Source: Octadecabacter ascidiaceicola (lineage in GTDB: Bacteria > Pseudomonadota > Alphaproteobacteria > Rhodobacterales > Rhodobacteraceae). From it: a DNA stretch of 64,000 nt. The first letter of the stretch is position 1, and every line of letters starts with the position of its first letter. The stretch spans positions 434,001 through 498,000 of the forward strand of contig NZ_FXYD01000002.1 of assembly GCF_900185015.1 (NCBI RefSeq), given 5' to 3'. The translations under genes and the position numbers were made by a program. The notes beneath the pieces are model-generated. The model ran no database searches, had not been told where the DNA came from, and saw nothing but the letters and a program-made list of their open reading frames with translations. Of this stretch, positions 33,846 to 41,383 are shown one piece after another.

Positions 33846-34564
33846 TCGCTTGCCAGCGTCGTTAGTGCTAAACCCAGATCAATCGCGCCATCATAAAGCG
33901 CACGGCCGGAAATCGCGCCGGAGATCACGCCAGTGGCTTTCAGCGCTTCAAGATCCGCCATAGACGACACGCCGCCAGATGCGATGACCGGAATATCGAC
34001 CGCACGGGCCAAGGCCTCGGTTGCGTCAATGTTAGGGCCCTTCATCGCACCGTCACGCAGGATGTCGGTATAAATGATCGCGGAAATGCCCGCGTCCTCA
34101 AAGGATTTGGCGAGGTCGGTCACTTGGATGTCCGTTTCCGTCGCCCAGCCTTTCGTGGCCACAAACCCGTTACGCGCATCAAGGCCCACGGCGACATGAC
34201 CGGGGAATTCTTTGGCGGCTTCTCGCACTAGATCGGGGTTTTCGACGGCCACTGTGCCAAGGATCACACGGGCGAGGCCCTTGTCGATCCAAGTTTCGAT
34301 TGTTTTCAAATCGCGAATACCACCGCCTAGTTGTGCGGGGACGGGGCAAGCTTTCAGGATCGCCTCAACGGGGGCGGCGTTCACAGGTTCGCCTGCAAAG
34401 GCACCGTTCAGGTCGACCAGATGCAACCATTCACAGCCGGCCTCGACGAATTCACGGGCTTGCGCGGCGGGGTCGTCGTTGAAGACGGTGGTTTGCTCCA
34501 TGTCGCCATGCACCAGCCGTACGGCTTGTCCGTCTTTAAGGTCGATTGCTGGGTAAAGGATCAT
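33842..34564 (-). CDS. hisA: Phosphoribosylformimino-5-aminoimidazole carboxamide ribotide isomerase
   Basis: HisA (240 residues) opens the ribose ring of ProFAR, giving the HisF/HisH substrate. The TIM-barrel motifs [20 protein letters not shown] (Asp8 general base) and [16 protein letters not shown] (the second aspartate near 130) are complete, with GGGIR and ASGGVS phosphate sites. The gene stands between two opposite-strand genes, so it is likely transcribed from its own promoter in 34565-34724 or by read-through from hisH across the antisense gene. Confidence 0.96.
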   Translation of the reverse strand: MILYPAIDLKDGQAVRLVHGDMEQTTVFNDDPAAQAREFVEAGCEWLHLVDLNGAFAGEPVNAAPVEAILKACPVPAQLGGGIRDLKTIETWIDKGLARVILGTVAVENPDLVREAAKEFPGHVAVGLDARNGFVATKGWATETDIQVTDLAKSFEDAGISAIIYTDILRDGAMKGPNIDATEALARAVDIPVIASGGVSSMADLEALKATGVISGAISGRALYDGAIDLGLALTTLASD

Positions 34565-34724
34565 GGCGGCACCTGTGTTTACGTTTGGCGCGTTTATGCA
34601 CGGGCAGGCGGGGGATGCAACGTGGGGCGTTCAACGGGAGGGACCGGCGCGACCCTACGTTACGCTTGCGTGGAATCGCAGTTCGCGGGCAAGATTTGCT
34701 CAATCTCAGGGAGGAGATACGAAA

Positions 34725-35111
34725 ATGAAGACTTTTGCACTTACACTTGCGGCTGTTGTCGGCTTCGCTGGCGCGGCTGCTGCTGACCCGCTTGAAGGCA
34801 ACTGGCGCACGCCATCAGATGACAACGGAAACTCAGGGATCGTGCAGGTTGCACCCTGTGGTACCGCGCTTTGTGGAACACTTATTCAAGCGTTTGATAG
34901 CTCAGGCGCGTCGATGGATTCCGCAAACATTGGTCGACAGATTATCTTTGACACTACACCAAGTGGCGGCGGCGAATATCGTGGTCAGGTGTACTCACCA
35001 GATCGCGACAAAACCTACAATTCACGCCTGCAGCTGAACGGTAATTCGTTGTCCGTTTCAGGGTGTGTTTTGGGCATCTGCCGCGACGGTGGTACGTGGA
35101 CACGCAATTGA
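34725..35111 (+). CDS. DUF2147 domain exported protein
   Basis: The 128-residue protein has a clear signal peptide (MKTFALTLAAVVGFAGAAAA) and a DUF2147 domain starting PLEGNWRTPSDDNGNSG and continuing VAPCGTALCGTLIQAF; the C-terminal SGCVLGICRDGGTWTR is typical. Four cysteines could form two disulfides in the periplasm. GGGAGGAG precedes the ATG. Although the frame opens upstream at 34563, that part overlaps the divergent hisA start and is not conserved. A gene of this family next to his genes is common in the Rhodobacteraceae; a functional link is not known. Confidence 0.87.
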   Translation: MKTFALTLAAVVGFAGAAAADPLEGNWRTPSDDNGNSGIVQVAPCGTALCGTLIQAFDSSGASMDSANIGRQIIFDTTPSGGGEYRGQVYSPDRDKTYNSRLQLNGNSLSVSGCVLGICRDGGTWTRN

Positions 35112-35160
35112 AGTATCACTTTAGCTTCGGTTGATACCTATTTGATATAAAGTATAAAAG

Positions 35161-35192
35161 CCGCGCTTATCTTAATGCCTGCGCGGTTTTTT
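35161..35192. terminator. Intrinsic terminator between DUF2147 gene and hisH
   Basis: CCGCGC (35161-35166) pairs with GCGCGG (35181-35186), followed by TTTTTT on the plus strand; AAAA precedes it so it can also work for hisH on the minus strand. Confidence 0.85.
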
Positions 35193-35831
35193 CTATGGCG
35201 CCCACTGCAAGAAGTTTGCAATCATCCGCAGCCCAGCGTCTTGACTTTTTTCGGGGTGAAATTGCGCGCCGATGATGTTGTCACGCCCGACGATTGCGGT
35301 GACGTCGCCTGCGTAATCGCAATGGGCCAAGCGCTGTGTTGGATCGTTCAAAACCATCTGCCATGAGTGAACGAAATAGACGTGGTCACCCGTTTTTATT
35401 CCGTCCAGAACGGGGTGCGCAGTGTCGATAACAAGGTCGTTCCACCCCATGTGCGGAACCGGCAGGCTTGGGTCTGCTGGCGTGATCTTTTGGACTTCGC
35501 CGTCGATCCAACCAAAGCCCTCAGTCTCTTGGTACTCATAGCCCTTTTGGGCAAGCAGCTGCATGCCGACGCAAATGCCCATGAACGGCACTGCACGCAC
35601 TTCAACGGACTCAATGATCGCATCGGCGAGGCCGGAAATACCGTGAAGTTCGTCGCGGCAATGGGGGTAGGCGCCGTCACCGGGCAGAACCACGCGGGAC
35701 GCTTTGGCGACAACATCGGGGTCGCCTGTGATGATAACGTCGCCAGCGCCAACCTCGGCCGCCATGCGCTCAAACGCCTTTTGTGCCGAGTGCAGGTTGC
35801 CGCTGTCGTAATCGATAAGAACTGTGGTCAT
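35193..35831 (-). CDS. hisH: Imidazole glycerol phosphate synthase, glutaminase subunit
   Basis: HisH (212 residues) is the class I glutamine amidotransferase that feeds ammonia to HisF. The nucleophile is in FMGICVGMQLLAQKG near residue 88, and the His-Glu pair is in GAQFHPEKSQDAG near the C terminus. The N terminus MTTVLIDYDSGNLHSAQKA is standard, which fixes the ATG at 35831 even though the frame runs open upstream through hisB. It lies five bases after the hisB stop region, so the two are co-transcribed. Confidence 0.95.
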   Translation of the reverse strand: MTTVLIDYDSGNLHSAQKAFERMAAEVGAGDVIITGDPDVVAKASRVVLPGDGAYPHCRDELHGISGLADAIIESVEVRAVPFMGICVGMQLLAQKGYEYQETEGFGWIDGEVQKITPADPSLPVPHMGWNDLVIDTAHPVLDGIKTGDHVYFVHSWQMVLNDPTQRLAHCDYAGDVTAIVGRDNIIGAQFHPEKSQDAGLRMIANFLQWAP

Positions 35832-35835
35832 AGGA

Positions 35836-36423
35836 TCAAAGTGCGCCTTTGGTCGACGGAATCGCATCCGCCTTGCGCGGATCAGTCTCAACCGCGATGC
35901 GCAACGCACGGGCCACGGATTTGAACGCGGCCTCAACGATGTGGTGGCTGTTAAAGCCGTGCAAACGGTCGATGTGCAGCGTGATGCCCCCCGCGCTGGA
36001 CAGCGCTTGGAAGAATTCGCGCACCAGTTCAGTGTCAAACGTGCCGATCTTGGCTGTAGGAAGCTCAAGATTGCAGATCAGATAGGCACGGCCAGACAAG
36101 TCCAGGGCACAACGCACCTGCGCATCATCCATGGCAAGGTGGCAGTCGCCGTAACGGTTGATGCCGCGCTTGTCGCCCAAAGCGTCCGCAAGCGCCTGAC
36201 CAAGGGCGATGCCTACGTCCTCAACGGTGTGATGGTCGTCAATGTGCAGATCACCCGTCGCGCGGATCGTCATGTCGATCAGAGAGTGACGCGCCAACTG
36301 GTCCAGCATGTGGTCAAAGAACCCAACGCCGGTCTGATTGTCGTAAACGCCTGTTCCGTCGAGGTTAATTTCAAGCGAAATGTCTGTTTCCGCAGTTTTG
36401 CGGGTAATGGTGCTGGTGCGCAT
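35836..36423 (-). CDS. hisB: Imidazoleglycerol-phosphate dehydratase
   Basis: HisB (195 residues, monofunctional) converts IGP to imidazole acetol phosphate. The manganese-binding motifs [17 protein letters not shown] (about residue 70) and [19 protein letters not shown] (about 165) are present, together with [15 protein letters not shown]. The ATG at 36423 is supported by AAGGAAAAC upstream and by the usual length. It is the first gene of the hisB-hisH pair and faces a divergent GNAT gene, so the promoter should lie in 36424-36568. Confidence 0.96.
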   Translation of the reverse strand: MRTSTITRKTAETDISLEINLDGTGVYDNQTGVGFFDHMLDQLARHSLIDMTIRATGDLHIDDHHTVEDVGIALGQALADALGDKRGINRYGDCHLAMDDAQVRCALDLSGRAYLICNLELPTAKIGTFDTELVREFFQALSSAGGITLHIDRLHGFNSHHIVEAAFKSVARALRIAVETDPRKADAIPSTKGAL

Positions 36424-36568
36424 GGGATTGTTTTCCTTGATATTGGCGCCCTTATAGGCCGCCAGTGGGCTGTCGAGCAACCATGGTTCAACAGGGTGTG
36501 GTTTTCAGTCTCGGAGTGTGGTTTCAAGTGCCTCAAAGACGGATCATCAGCATTGGAAAGGTGCGGTT

Positions 36569-37156
36569 ATGCAGTCAGAGTATTGGGATGTACCTAAAGG
36601 CAAAATTGCCGCGGTGGTCACACATTTGCAGATGTTTGAACGCCCTGCGCCGCGCAAAGTGCCTGTAGTGAATGCTGAATTGGTTTTCCATGAAAAGCCG
36701 GATCTTGAATGGTATCGCGACCTGTTTTCGCGGGTTGGTGGAAATGACTGGATGTGGTTTTCCCGCCTTGGAATGGATGATGCAGCCTTAACCGATGTCA
36801 TTCATAACGCGGACGTTCAGATATATTCAGTGCGCATTGATGGGCGCGACGAGGGGATGTTGGAACTTGATTTCCGCGCGCCGGACGAATGTGAACTTGG
36901 TTACTTCGGCCTTACGGCTGCAATGGTTGGCACAGGGGCGGGGCGTTGGCTGATGGAACATGCGCTTGATAAGGCGTGGGAACACCCGATCAGCCGCTTT
37001 CATGTTCATACCTGCACGTTGGATAGCGCGCAGGCGTTGCCATTCTATATGCGGAGCGGGTTTGAAGCCTACAATCGACAGGTCGAAATCGCAGATGACC
37101 CGCGTCTGAACGGCGTGCTGCCCCGCGACAGCAGCCCGCAAGAACCGATTATCTAA
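36569..37156 (+). CDS. GNAT family N-acetyltransferase
   Basis: This 195-residue protein is a GNAT acetyltransferase. The acetyl-CoA site is in CELGYFGLTAAMVGTGAGRW (residues about 110-130, with the motif G-T-G-A-G-R) and the C-terminal part CTLDSAQALPFYMRSGFEAY is the normal motif B. The substrate is unknown. ATG at 36569 follows GGAAAGG; the frame is open further upstream but lies in the hisB promoter region. It overlaps the end of the convergent DUF1801 gene by four bases. Confidence 0.88.
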   Translation: MQSEYWDVPKGKIAAVVTHLQMFERPAPRKVPVVNAELVFHEKPDLEWYRDLFSRVGGNDWMWFSRLGMDDAALTDVIHNADVQIYSVRIDGRDEGMLELDFRAPDECELGYFGLTAAMVGTGAGRWLMEHALDKAWEHPISRFHVHTCTLDSAQALPFYMRSGFEAYNRQVEIADDPRLNGVLPRDSSPQEPII

Positions 37157-37476
37157 GCGAACGCTTGGCTTAGGAAACCGACAACGTTTTTGAAATCAAG
37201 GTCCCCAAGGCTACGCAGTTTGACATGGCGTCGTGCTTTGCCTTTGCCTTCTAGCAGGCCGTTCGGGTCGTCAAATTCCGCACCTTTTGAAAACTCGACG
37301 GAAACGTAGTCTTTGTAGGCGTAGACGCCTCCGACCAGACTTATCGAATCTGGTTGTGCAGGGTCCGTCACAAAGGTGGTGCCGCCATATTTGGACCCAA
37401 TGTATATGCCCGGGCGCAGGTCTTTGGCGCGGGCGACGACGGTTTCTATGATTGTTGATTTGGTTGTTTCATCCAT
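37153..37476 (-). CDS. DUF1801 family protein
   Basis: A 107-residue cytoplasmic protein matching DUF1801 (a fold shared with bacterial frataxin-like iron chaperones). Visible features are GIYIGSKYGGTTFVTD near residue 22 and YAYKDYVSVEFSKGAEFDDP near 53, with the C-terminal LRSLGDLDFKNVVGFLSQA. No biochemical role is assigned. It is a single gene lying upstream of the tRNA-Gly terminator region on the same strand, convergent with the GNAT gene. Confidence 0.78.
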   Translation of the reverse strand: MDETTKSTIIETVVARAKDLRPGIYIGSKYGGTTFVTDPAQPDSISLVGGVYAYKDYVSVEFSKGAEFDDPNGLLEGKGKARRHVKLRSLGDLDFKNVVGFLSQAFA

Positions 37477-37540
37477 AAGTTACCTTAGGCTGGCACTGCA
37501 CAGCAGGCAACGCAGGGGAAATGGCTTGCTGTAGAAAAGC

Positions 37541-37562
37541 AAAAAGCCACCCGATGGGTGGC
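37541..37562 (-). terminator. Intrinsic terminator for tRNA-Gly
   Basis: On the minus strand GCCACCC-ATC-GGGTGGC (37546-37562) is followed by TTTTTGCTTTT, 33 bases downstream of the tRNA 3' end. Confidence 0.9.
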
Positions 37563-37594
37563 CTGTGCTTCCAACTGGGTGAACTGGATCGAAA

Positions 37595-37669
37595 TGGAGC
37601 GGGCGAGGCGATTCGAACGCCCGACCCTAACCTTGGCAAGGTTATGCTCTACCCCTGAGCTACGCCCGC
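37595..37669 (-). tRNA. tRNA-Gly (anticodon GCC)
   Basis: The minus strand reads GCGGGCGTAGCTCAGGGGTA at the 5' end, with anticodon loop TTGCCAA (GCC), T arm with GTTCGAATC, acceptor 3' strand CGCCCGC, discriminator T and encoded CCA. All arms pair well. A terminator follows, so it is a single-tRNA transcript. Confidence 0.97.
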
Positions 37670-37755
37670 ACCGTTTCGTGAGGCAGCATCTATAAACTCT
37701 CGCCAAACCCCGCAAGAGGAAAAGTTGCCAATCTGACTACTTTTTTTCGATGCGG

Positions 37756-38142
37756 TTATGTCCAGATGAATGCAAAGAACAAAAGGCAATAAACACTGAC
37801 GAGGTATGACGCGAATGTCAGCATCATGCCGGCTTGGCGCATAAGCATAATCGGGGGAGATGTGGAAAATCCGTACCCGTGAACGATGCGGCCCAAAAGC
37901 AGGGTTGCGCCGATTAAGTGCACAGCACTGGGATCGGCGTCTTGTAATTCAACCAGCGCCATCAAAAGCAATCCGAATGGCGCGTATTCTGCACAATTGG
38001 CCTGTGCGCGCATGCGTTTCATCAGGCTTTTGTCGCCATGATCCCCCAACCCAAGTTGGTTTTTGCGACGATACAGAATAACCCTAACGCTTAACGTTAA
38101 GAAAATAAGGGCGACGGCGGAGGCATAGACGCCTGTGATCAT
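37756..38142 (-). CDS. MAPEG family membrane protein
   Basis: The 128-residue protein has four predicted membrane helices and the MAPEG pattern: RKNQLGLGDHGDKSLMKRMR, then AQANCAEYAPFGLLLMALVE near residue 55 and LLLGRIVHGYGFS near 90. MAPEG proteins include microsomal GST-like enzymes; bacterial members are mostly uncharacterised. The ATG at 38142 has GGAGTCTCCT upstream; the longer frame to 38220 overlaps a hairpin and is not conserved. Confidence 0.85.
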   Translation of the reverse strand: MITGVYASAVALIFLTLSVRVILYRRKNQLGLGDHGDKSLMKRMRAQANCAEYAPFGLLLMALVELQDADPSAVHLIGATLLLGRIVHGYGFSTSPPIMLMRQAGMMLTFASYLVSVYCLLFFAFIWT

Positions 38143-38182
38143 AGGAGACTCCAGTTCTGGTTTCCCCGCCGAACATGAAAGA

Positions 38183-38205
38183 GGTGGCTGCATGATGCAA
38201 CCGCC
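38183..38205 (-). terminator. Hairpin downstream of the outer-membrane pseudogene
   Basis: GGTGGCTGC and GCAACCGCC pair imperfectly around ATGAT. On the minus strand it is followed by TCTTTC, 29 bases after the stop of the DUF481 gene. Possible weak terminator. Confidence 0.45.
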
Positions 38206-38233
38206 CCGTCCAGCAAACACGTTTTAGAACCGC

Positions 38234-39045
38234 TTAGAAGTTAAAGACGAGCGAGACGCCGTAGGTGTTGTTTGTGTCTTTCAGACCTGCGTCGGGATCT
38301 GTGTGGTATTCCGTTACAACGGATGTGCGCAGTGCCAGAACTTCCGTCATGGCGACGTTCAGGCCCAAATCGTTGTAAACGACTGTATCGCTTTCGGAGG
38401 AAACGATATCGGTGTCCATTGTGACATCCAGTGTTTCAGACAGCTGGTTGGAGTAATCGGATCCAAGCGTGAAGGTACCCTCATCCAGATCACTTGCGGA
38501 CGTCAGGTCCGCCACACGGTAACCAACACCCGCCTGAACAGCCCAATAGACGTCTGCGGTGTTGTGGATGCGATACCCTGCACCGAAACCAAGGAAGTTA
38601 TCAGATGTGTCAAACGGGATGCTTTTTACGTTACCTTGCAACGTGGCAAATCCGAAATATGACGCGCTAAAGTCTCGTGTGTATTCCAGATCGTACAGCA
38701 AGCTGTCTTCGTCTGTTGTGCCATCGTTTTCGGAGTACTGGTAGCCCAGCTGAAGTTTGTAGCCGTTTGTGCCGTCATAGTATCCCAAATCAGCGCCGAT
38801 ACCGAGGGATGCAGTGTCTGTGTTGCCAGATGCAGCGGGCCCCTGAAGCGACATAGAGCTTTCAAATCCAAATGCGCGGCCTGTGTTGCCAAAGGCGCCG
38901 ACGTACGGTTGAAGTCATCAGCGATGTTCTCTGCGAGCTGCTCATTGCGGGGGTCGACGGCGCTATCGCCGAAGGTTTGCGCGACGGCGCCAGTCGCCAT
39001 CATGGACAATGCAGTGCCTGCAAGAAGGAGGGTCGTGTTTTTCAT
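38234..39045 (-). pseudogene. DUF481 outer-membrane beta-barrel protein, frameshifted
   Basis: The first part (from 39045) has a signal peptide (MKNTTLLLAGTALSMMATGAVA) and then reads QTFGDSAVDPRNEQLAENIADDFNRTSA (split at A and Q; about 50 residues). The family-type continuation FGNTGRAFGFESSMSLQG is in another frame and runs to 38234 with strong barrel strands ending GVSLVFNF. The switch occurs at about 38891-38900 and would be repaired by one added base. The DUF481 (YdiY-like) family forms small outer-membrane barrels of unknown function. It is either a real frameshift or a base error in the sequence. The minus-strand gene otherwise looks intact. Confidence 0.8.
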
Positions 39046-39229
39046 TGTTACATACTTTCAAGTCATTGATCCGCACACAAAATATGCACGGTGACTTGTT
39101 AGTTTCATGATTTGAGCGTGCGGATTTAGGGGGGGAGAAATGCGTGTAGAAATCCATGACGATATACCGCCGACGGGTCGGTATTCGATGGGCAACAAAA
39201 GGCCGATAATTGCTTAACGTCGGGTTAGG

Positions 39230-40039
39230 CTAGTGGTCGGGTAGGGCGTCCGCCCCCGACATTGGCGGAAAGTTCAGCCCGACATCTTCACTATGCGCGG
39301 TCACGCCGCCCTTAGCCAAAAGCAAAAGGCCGTAAGCGCCTGGTTCAGCGTTCGACAATGTGCTGTCCGCGTCATGCAAATCAAGCGGTGCTTGATGACA
39401 GGGGCTCTTGAACATCGTGAAGGGTACGCCCTGTGCTTGGCCTGAAATCGTGCGATGCACATGTCCGCAAAACAGATGTGCTTTGGTGCAGGCCAGTCGT
39501 TCCAACAAATCAGAGCCATTCGTTAGTTTAATCGCGTCCATTCCGGGTAGGCCGATCGTGTGAGGTGGATGATGGGTGAACACCAATGGCATCCGTCCAT
39601 TTGCGCCGGCTAGTGCGGCATCCAGCCAAGACAAGCGATCATCGCACAGGAACCCCGAATGGGCCGGAACCACGTCTGCCTGATGGGTGTCTAGCGTGAT
39701 GATCCGGTGATCCGGCAGGTCGATGATGTGTTGAATGTGGCCTTGCGGCGTTACGGGAACATCGGGAAAGACGGACCGAAACGGCGCGCGCAGGTCGTGA
39801 TTGCCAAGCATATAGGTCACGGGAATTGGGCAATTCCGCATCATATCACGCAGGAGTTCGTATTCTTCCTTAAATCCTGAATGAGTCAAATCCCCCATCA
39901 GGATGAAAGCTTTGGCGTCAGGATGATCGCCAAGTGCAGCATCCAGCGCCTCGCCCAACCGCGCAATAGGGTCCAACCCAATAATGGTTTGGCCCTGAAG
40001 GCGAAGATGTAAATCAGTTAGGACGAGGATCTTATCCAC
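39230..40039 (-). CDS. Class III calcineurin-like phosphoesterase (CpdA-type)
   Basis: The 269-residue protein is a metallophosphoesterase with all family motifs: VLTDLHL near residue 7, FILMGDLTHSG near 47, YMLGNHDLRAPF near 78, FTHHPPHT near 155 and FCGHVHRTISG near 192. These supply the two-metal centre. It resembles CpdA-type 3',5'-cyclic nucleotide phosphodiesterases, which act in the cytoplasm, but substrate preference is not settled by sequence. It is three bases downstream of the DUF2314 gene on the same strand, so probably co-transcribed. Confidence 0.87.
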   Translation of the reverse strand: MDKILVLTDLHLRLQGQTIIGLDPIARLGEALDAALGDHPDAKAFILMGDLTHSGFKEEYELLRDMMRNCPIPVTYMLGNHDLRAPFRSVFPDVPVTPQGHIQHIIDLPDHRIITLDTHQADVVPAHSGFLCDDRLSWLDAALAGANGRMPLVFTHHPPHTIGLPGMDAIKLTNGSDLLERLACTKAHLFCGHVHRTISGQAQGVPFTMFKSPCHQAPLDLHDADSTLSNAEPGAYGLLLLAKGGVTAHSEDVGLNFPPMSGADALPDH

Positions 40040-40042
40040 GGG

Positions 40043-40600
40043 TTAGTTCCAGTCGGCAGGCACGGGATCAGGGGACAGCATCTGGCCAAGCATTGCCGCT
40101 GTTTCCTCATCCAAGTTGGGCAGCATCACGCGTGTTGTGTAGTTGCCAAACATTTGCCCATCAGCGGTGGAGTAAGACCAGTCGCGCACCATGTCAGTGG
40201 TGAACGTGACCTCGTCACCGGCGTTAAGACCTTCCATGCCGTTTGGTTGGTTCGCTAGAAATCCTTTGAATTCGCCCGCGGATGTTTGCTGGAACGCCGC
40301 TACCCAAATCACTTCGGCGTTGTTTGGGCCAGCGATTGGAAACGCAACTTTGATCAATGTATTGTCAGTGGCCACGCCATTCGCATCCAAGGCGCGGGGT
40401 AGAAACGCCTGAAGCGTAGATTGTGCTTCGGCTTCAGCTGCAGACATTGTTGCGTCATCGGATGCGAACTCAGTTATTGGGTCGCCACTGCCTGTGGAAA
40501 CATAATCAGGGGCTACGCTGCCGATAATGCTGTCTAGATGACCCCCATTATAAAGAAACAACCCACCCAGCACGACTACTGCAATAACCAAACGTCTCAT
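40043..40600 (-). CDS. DUF2314 domain protein with N-terminal membrane anchor
   Basis: A 185-residue protein with an N-terminal hydrophobic segment (RLVIAVVVLGGLFLYNGG) and a C-terminal DUF2314 domain: VIWVAAFQQTSAGEFKGFLA then GDEVTFTTDMVRDWSYSTAD and GNYTTRVMLP. The domain function is unknown; the segment likely anchors it in the inner membrane or acts as a signal. GGGGAGAG precedes the ATG at 40600. It is the upstream partner of the phosphodiesterase gene. Confidence 0.82.
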   Translation of the reverse strand: MRRLVIAVVVLGGLFLYNGGHLDSIIGSVAPDYVSTGSGDPITEFASDDATMSAAEAEAQSTLQAFLPRALDANGVATDNTLIKVAFPIAGPNNAEVIWVAAFQQTSAGEFKGFLANQPNGMEGLNAGDEVTFTTDMVRDWSYSTADGQMFGNYTTRVMLPNLDEETAAMLGQMLSPDPVPADWN

Positions 40601-40672
40601 AAATACTCTCCCCAAATTGTTGGGAGGATATAGAGCAGGGAGGACGTGAGGCTGCAACCGATGATCACAACC

Positions 40673-41053
40673 TTAGGTGAATTCGATCAGGTCCCAGCGG
40701 TTGCCGAAAGGGTCGTTGAACACCGCAACTGTACCGTAGGGTTCATGGCGCGGGTCTTCTTCGAACGTGATGCCCGCCGCGAGATAGGCCGCATGATCGC
40801 GGACGAAGTTATCCGTCTCCAAGATCAACCAAACACGCCCGCCGCCTTGGTTGCCAATCGCAGCGATCTGTTCAGGAGTTGAAGCGCGGGCCAGTAGGAA
40901 AGCGGTTTCAGCCCCCTTTGGCGCGACCTTTACCCAACGCTTATGGCCTTGATCGGTGTCTTCCAGAAGCTCAAACCCCAGCTGGTCCACGAAAAACGCA
41001 AGGCCAGCCTCGTAGGATGGTACAAGTATGGAGAGGGTCGAAAGGCGCTGCAC
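40673..41053 (-). CDS. VOC (glyoxalase/bleomycin resistance) family protein
   Basis: The 126-residue protein has the two beta-alpha-beta-beta-beta units of the vicinal oxygen chelate fold: LSTLSILVPSYEAGLAFFVD at the start, LGFELLEDTDQGHKRWVKVA, and VAVFNDPFGNRWDLIEF at the end. The reaction is unknown. The start is taken as GTG at 41053 since an upstream reading would run through the adjacent lipoprotein gene; the ribosome-binding site is weak. It begins one base after the lipoprotein stop on the same strand. Confidence 0.82.
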   Translation of the reverse strand: MQRLSTLSILVPSYEAGLAFFVDQLGFELLEDTDQGHKRWVKVAPKGAETAFLLARASTPEQIAAIGNQGGGRVWLILETDNFVRDHAAYLAAGITFEEDPRHEPYGTVAVFNDPFGNRWDLIEFT

Positions 41054-41054
41054 G

Positions 41055-41375
41055 TTACCAAACTCGCTCCGTGCATGGTTCCTTGAAGTTATCTCGCGCG
41101 CTCGACAGTTTTTGTTCTTCAAATACAATATGAAGATAGCGTGGACCGTATATCTCCGAATAAAGCCAGCTAAGACATGACGATTGGAACCTCTCAAAAG
41201 TCGGGTTCCCCCCATGCGTTGGTGGCCCGAGTAAGGCAACGACGTCTTCGTAGGGCATTTGATATGTAAGGTCGCGAATTCCTGACCGTAGTGATCCATT
41301 CGCAACAAGGACTTGGCACCCGCTCAGAACCAGAACGCTTAGGGTTGCGACAATAGTTTGAACGGGTGTGAGCAT
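41055..41375 (-). CDS. Small lipoprotein, BamE/SmpA-like fold
   Basis: This 106-residue protein has a lipoprotein signal with lipobox LSGC (Cys20). After that, IRDLTYQMPYEDVVALLGPP resembles the G-M-x-x-x-x-V-x-x-x-L-G-x-P pattern of BamE/SmpA-type domains, though the usual glycine is replaced. Two later cysteines (SSCLSW, EPCTERV) may pair. It is nine bases after the pyc stop, in the same direction, so may share its transcript. A link to the BAM complex is not shown. Confidence 0.68.
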   Translation of the reverse strand: MLTPVQTIVATLSVLVLSGCQVLVANGSLRSGIRDLTYQMPYEDVVALLGPPTHGGNPTFERFQSSCLSWLYSEIYGPRYLHIVFEEQKLSSARDNFKEPCTERVW

Positions 41376-41383
41376 GTTGGAGC

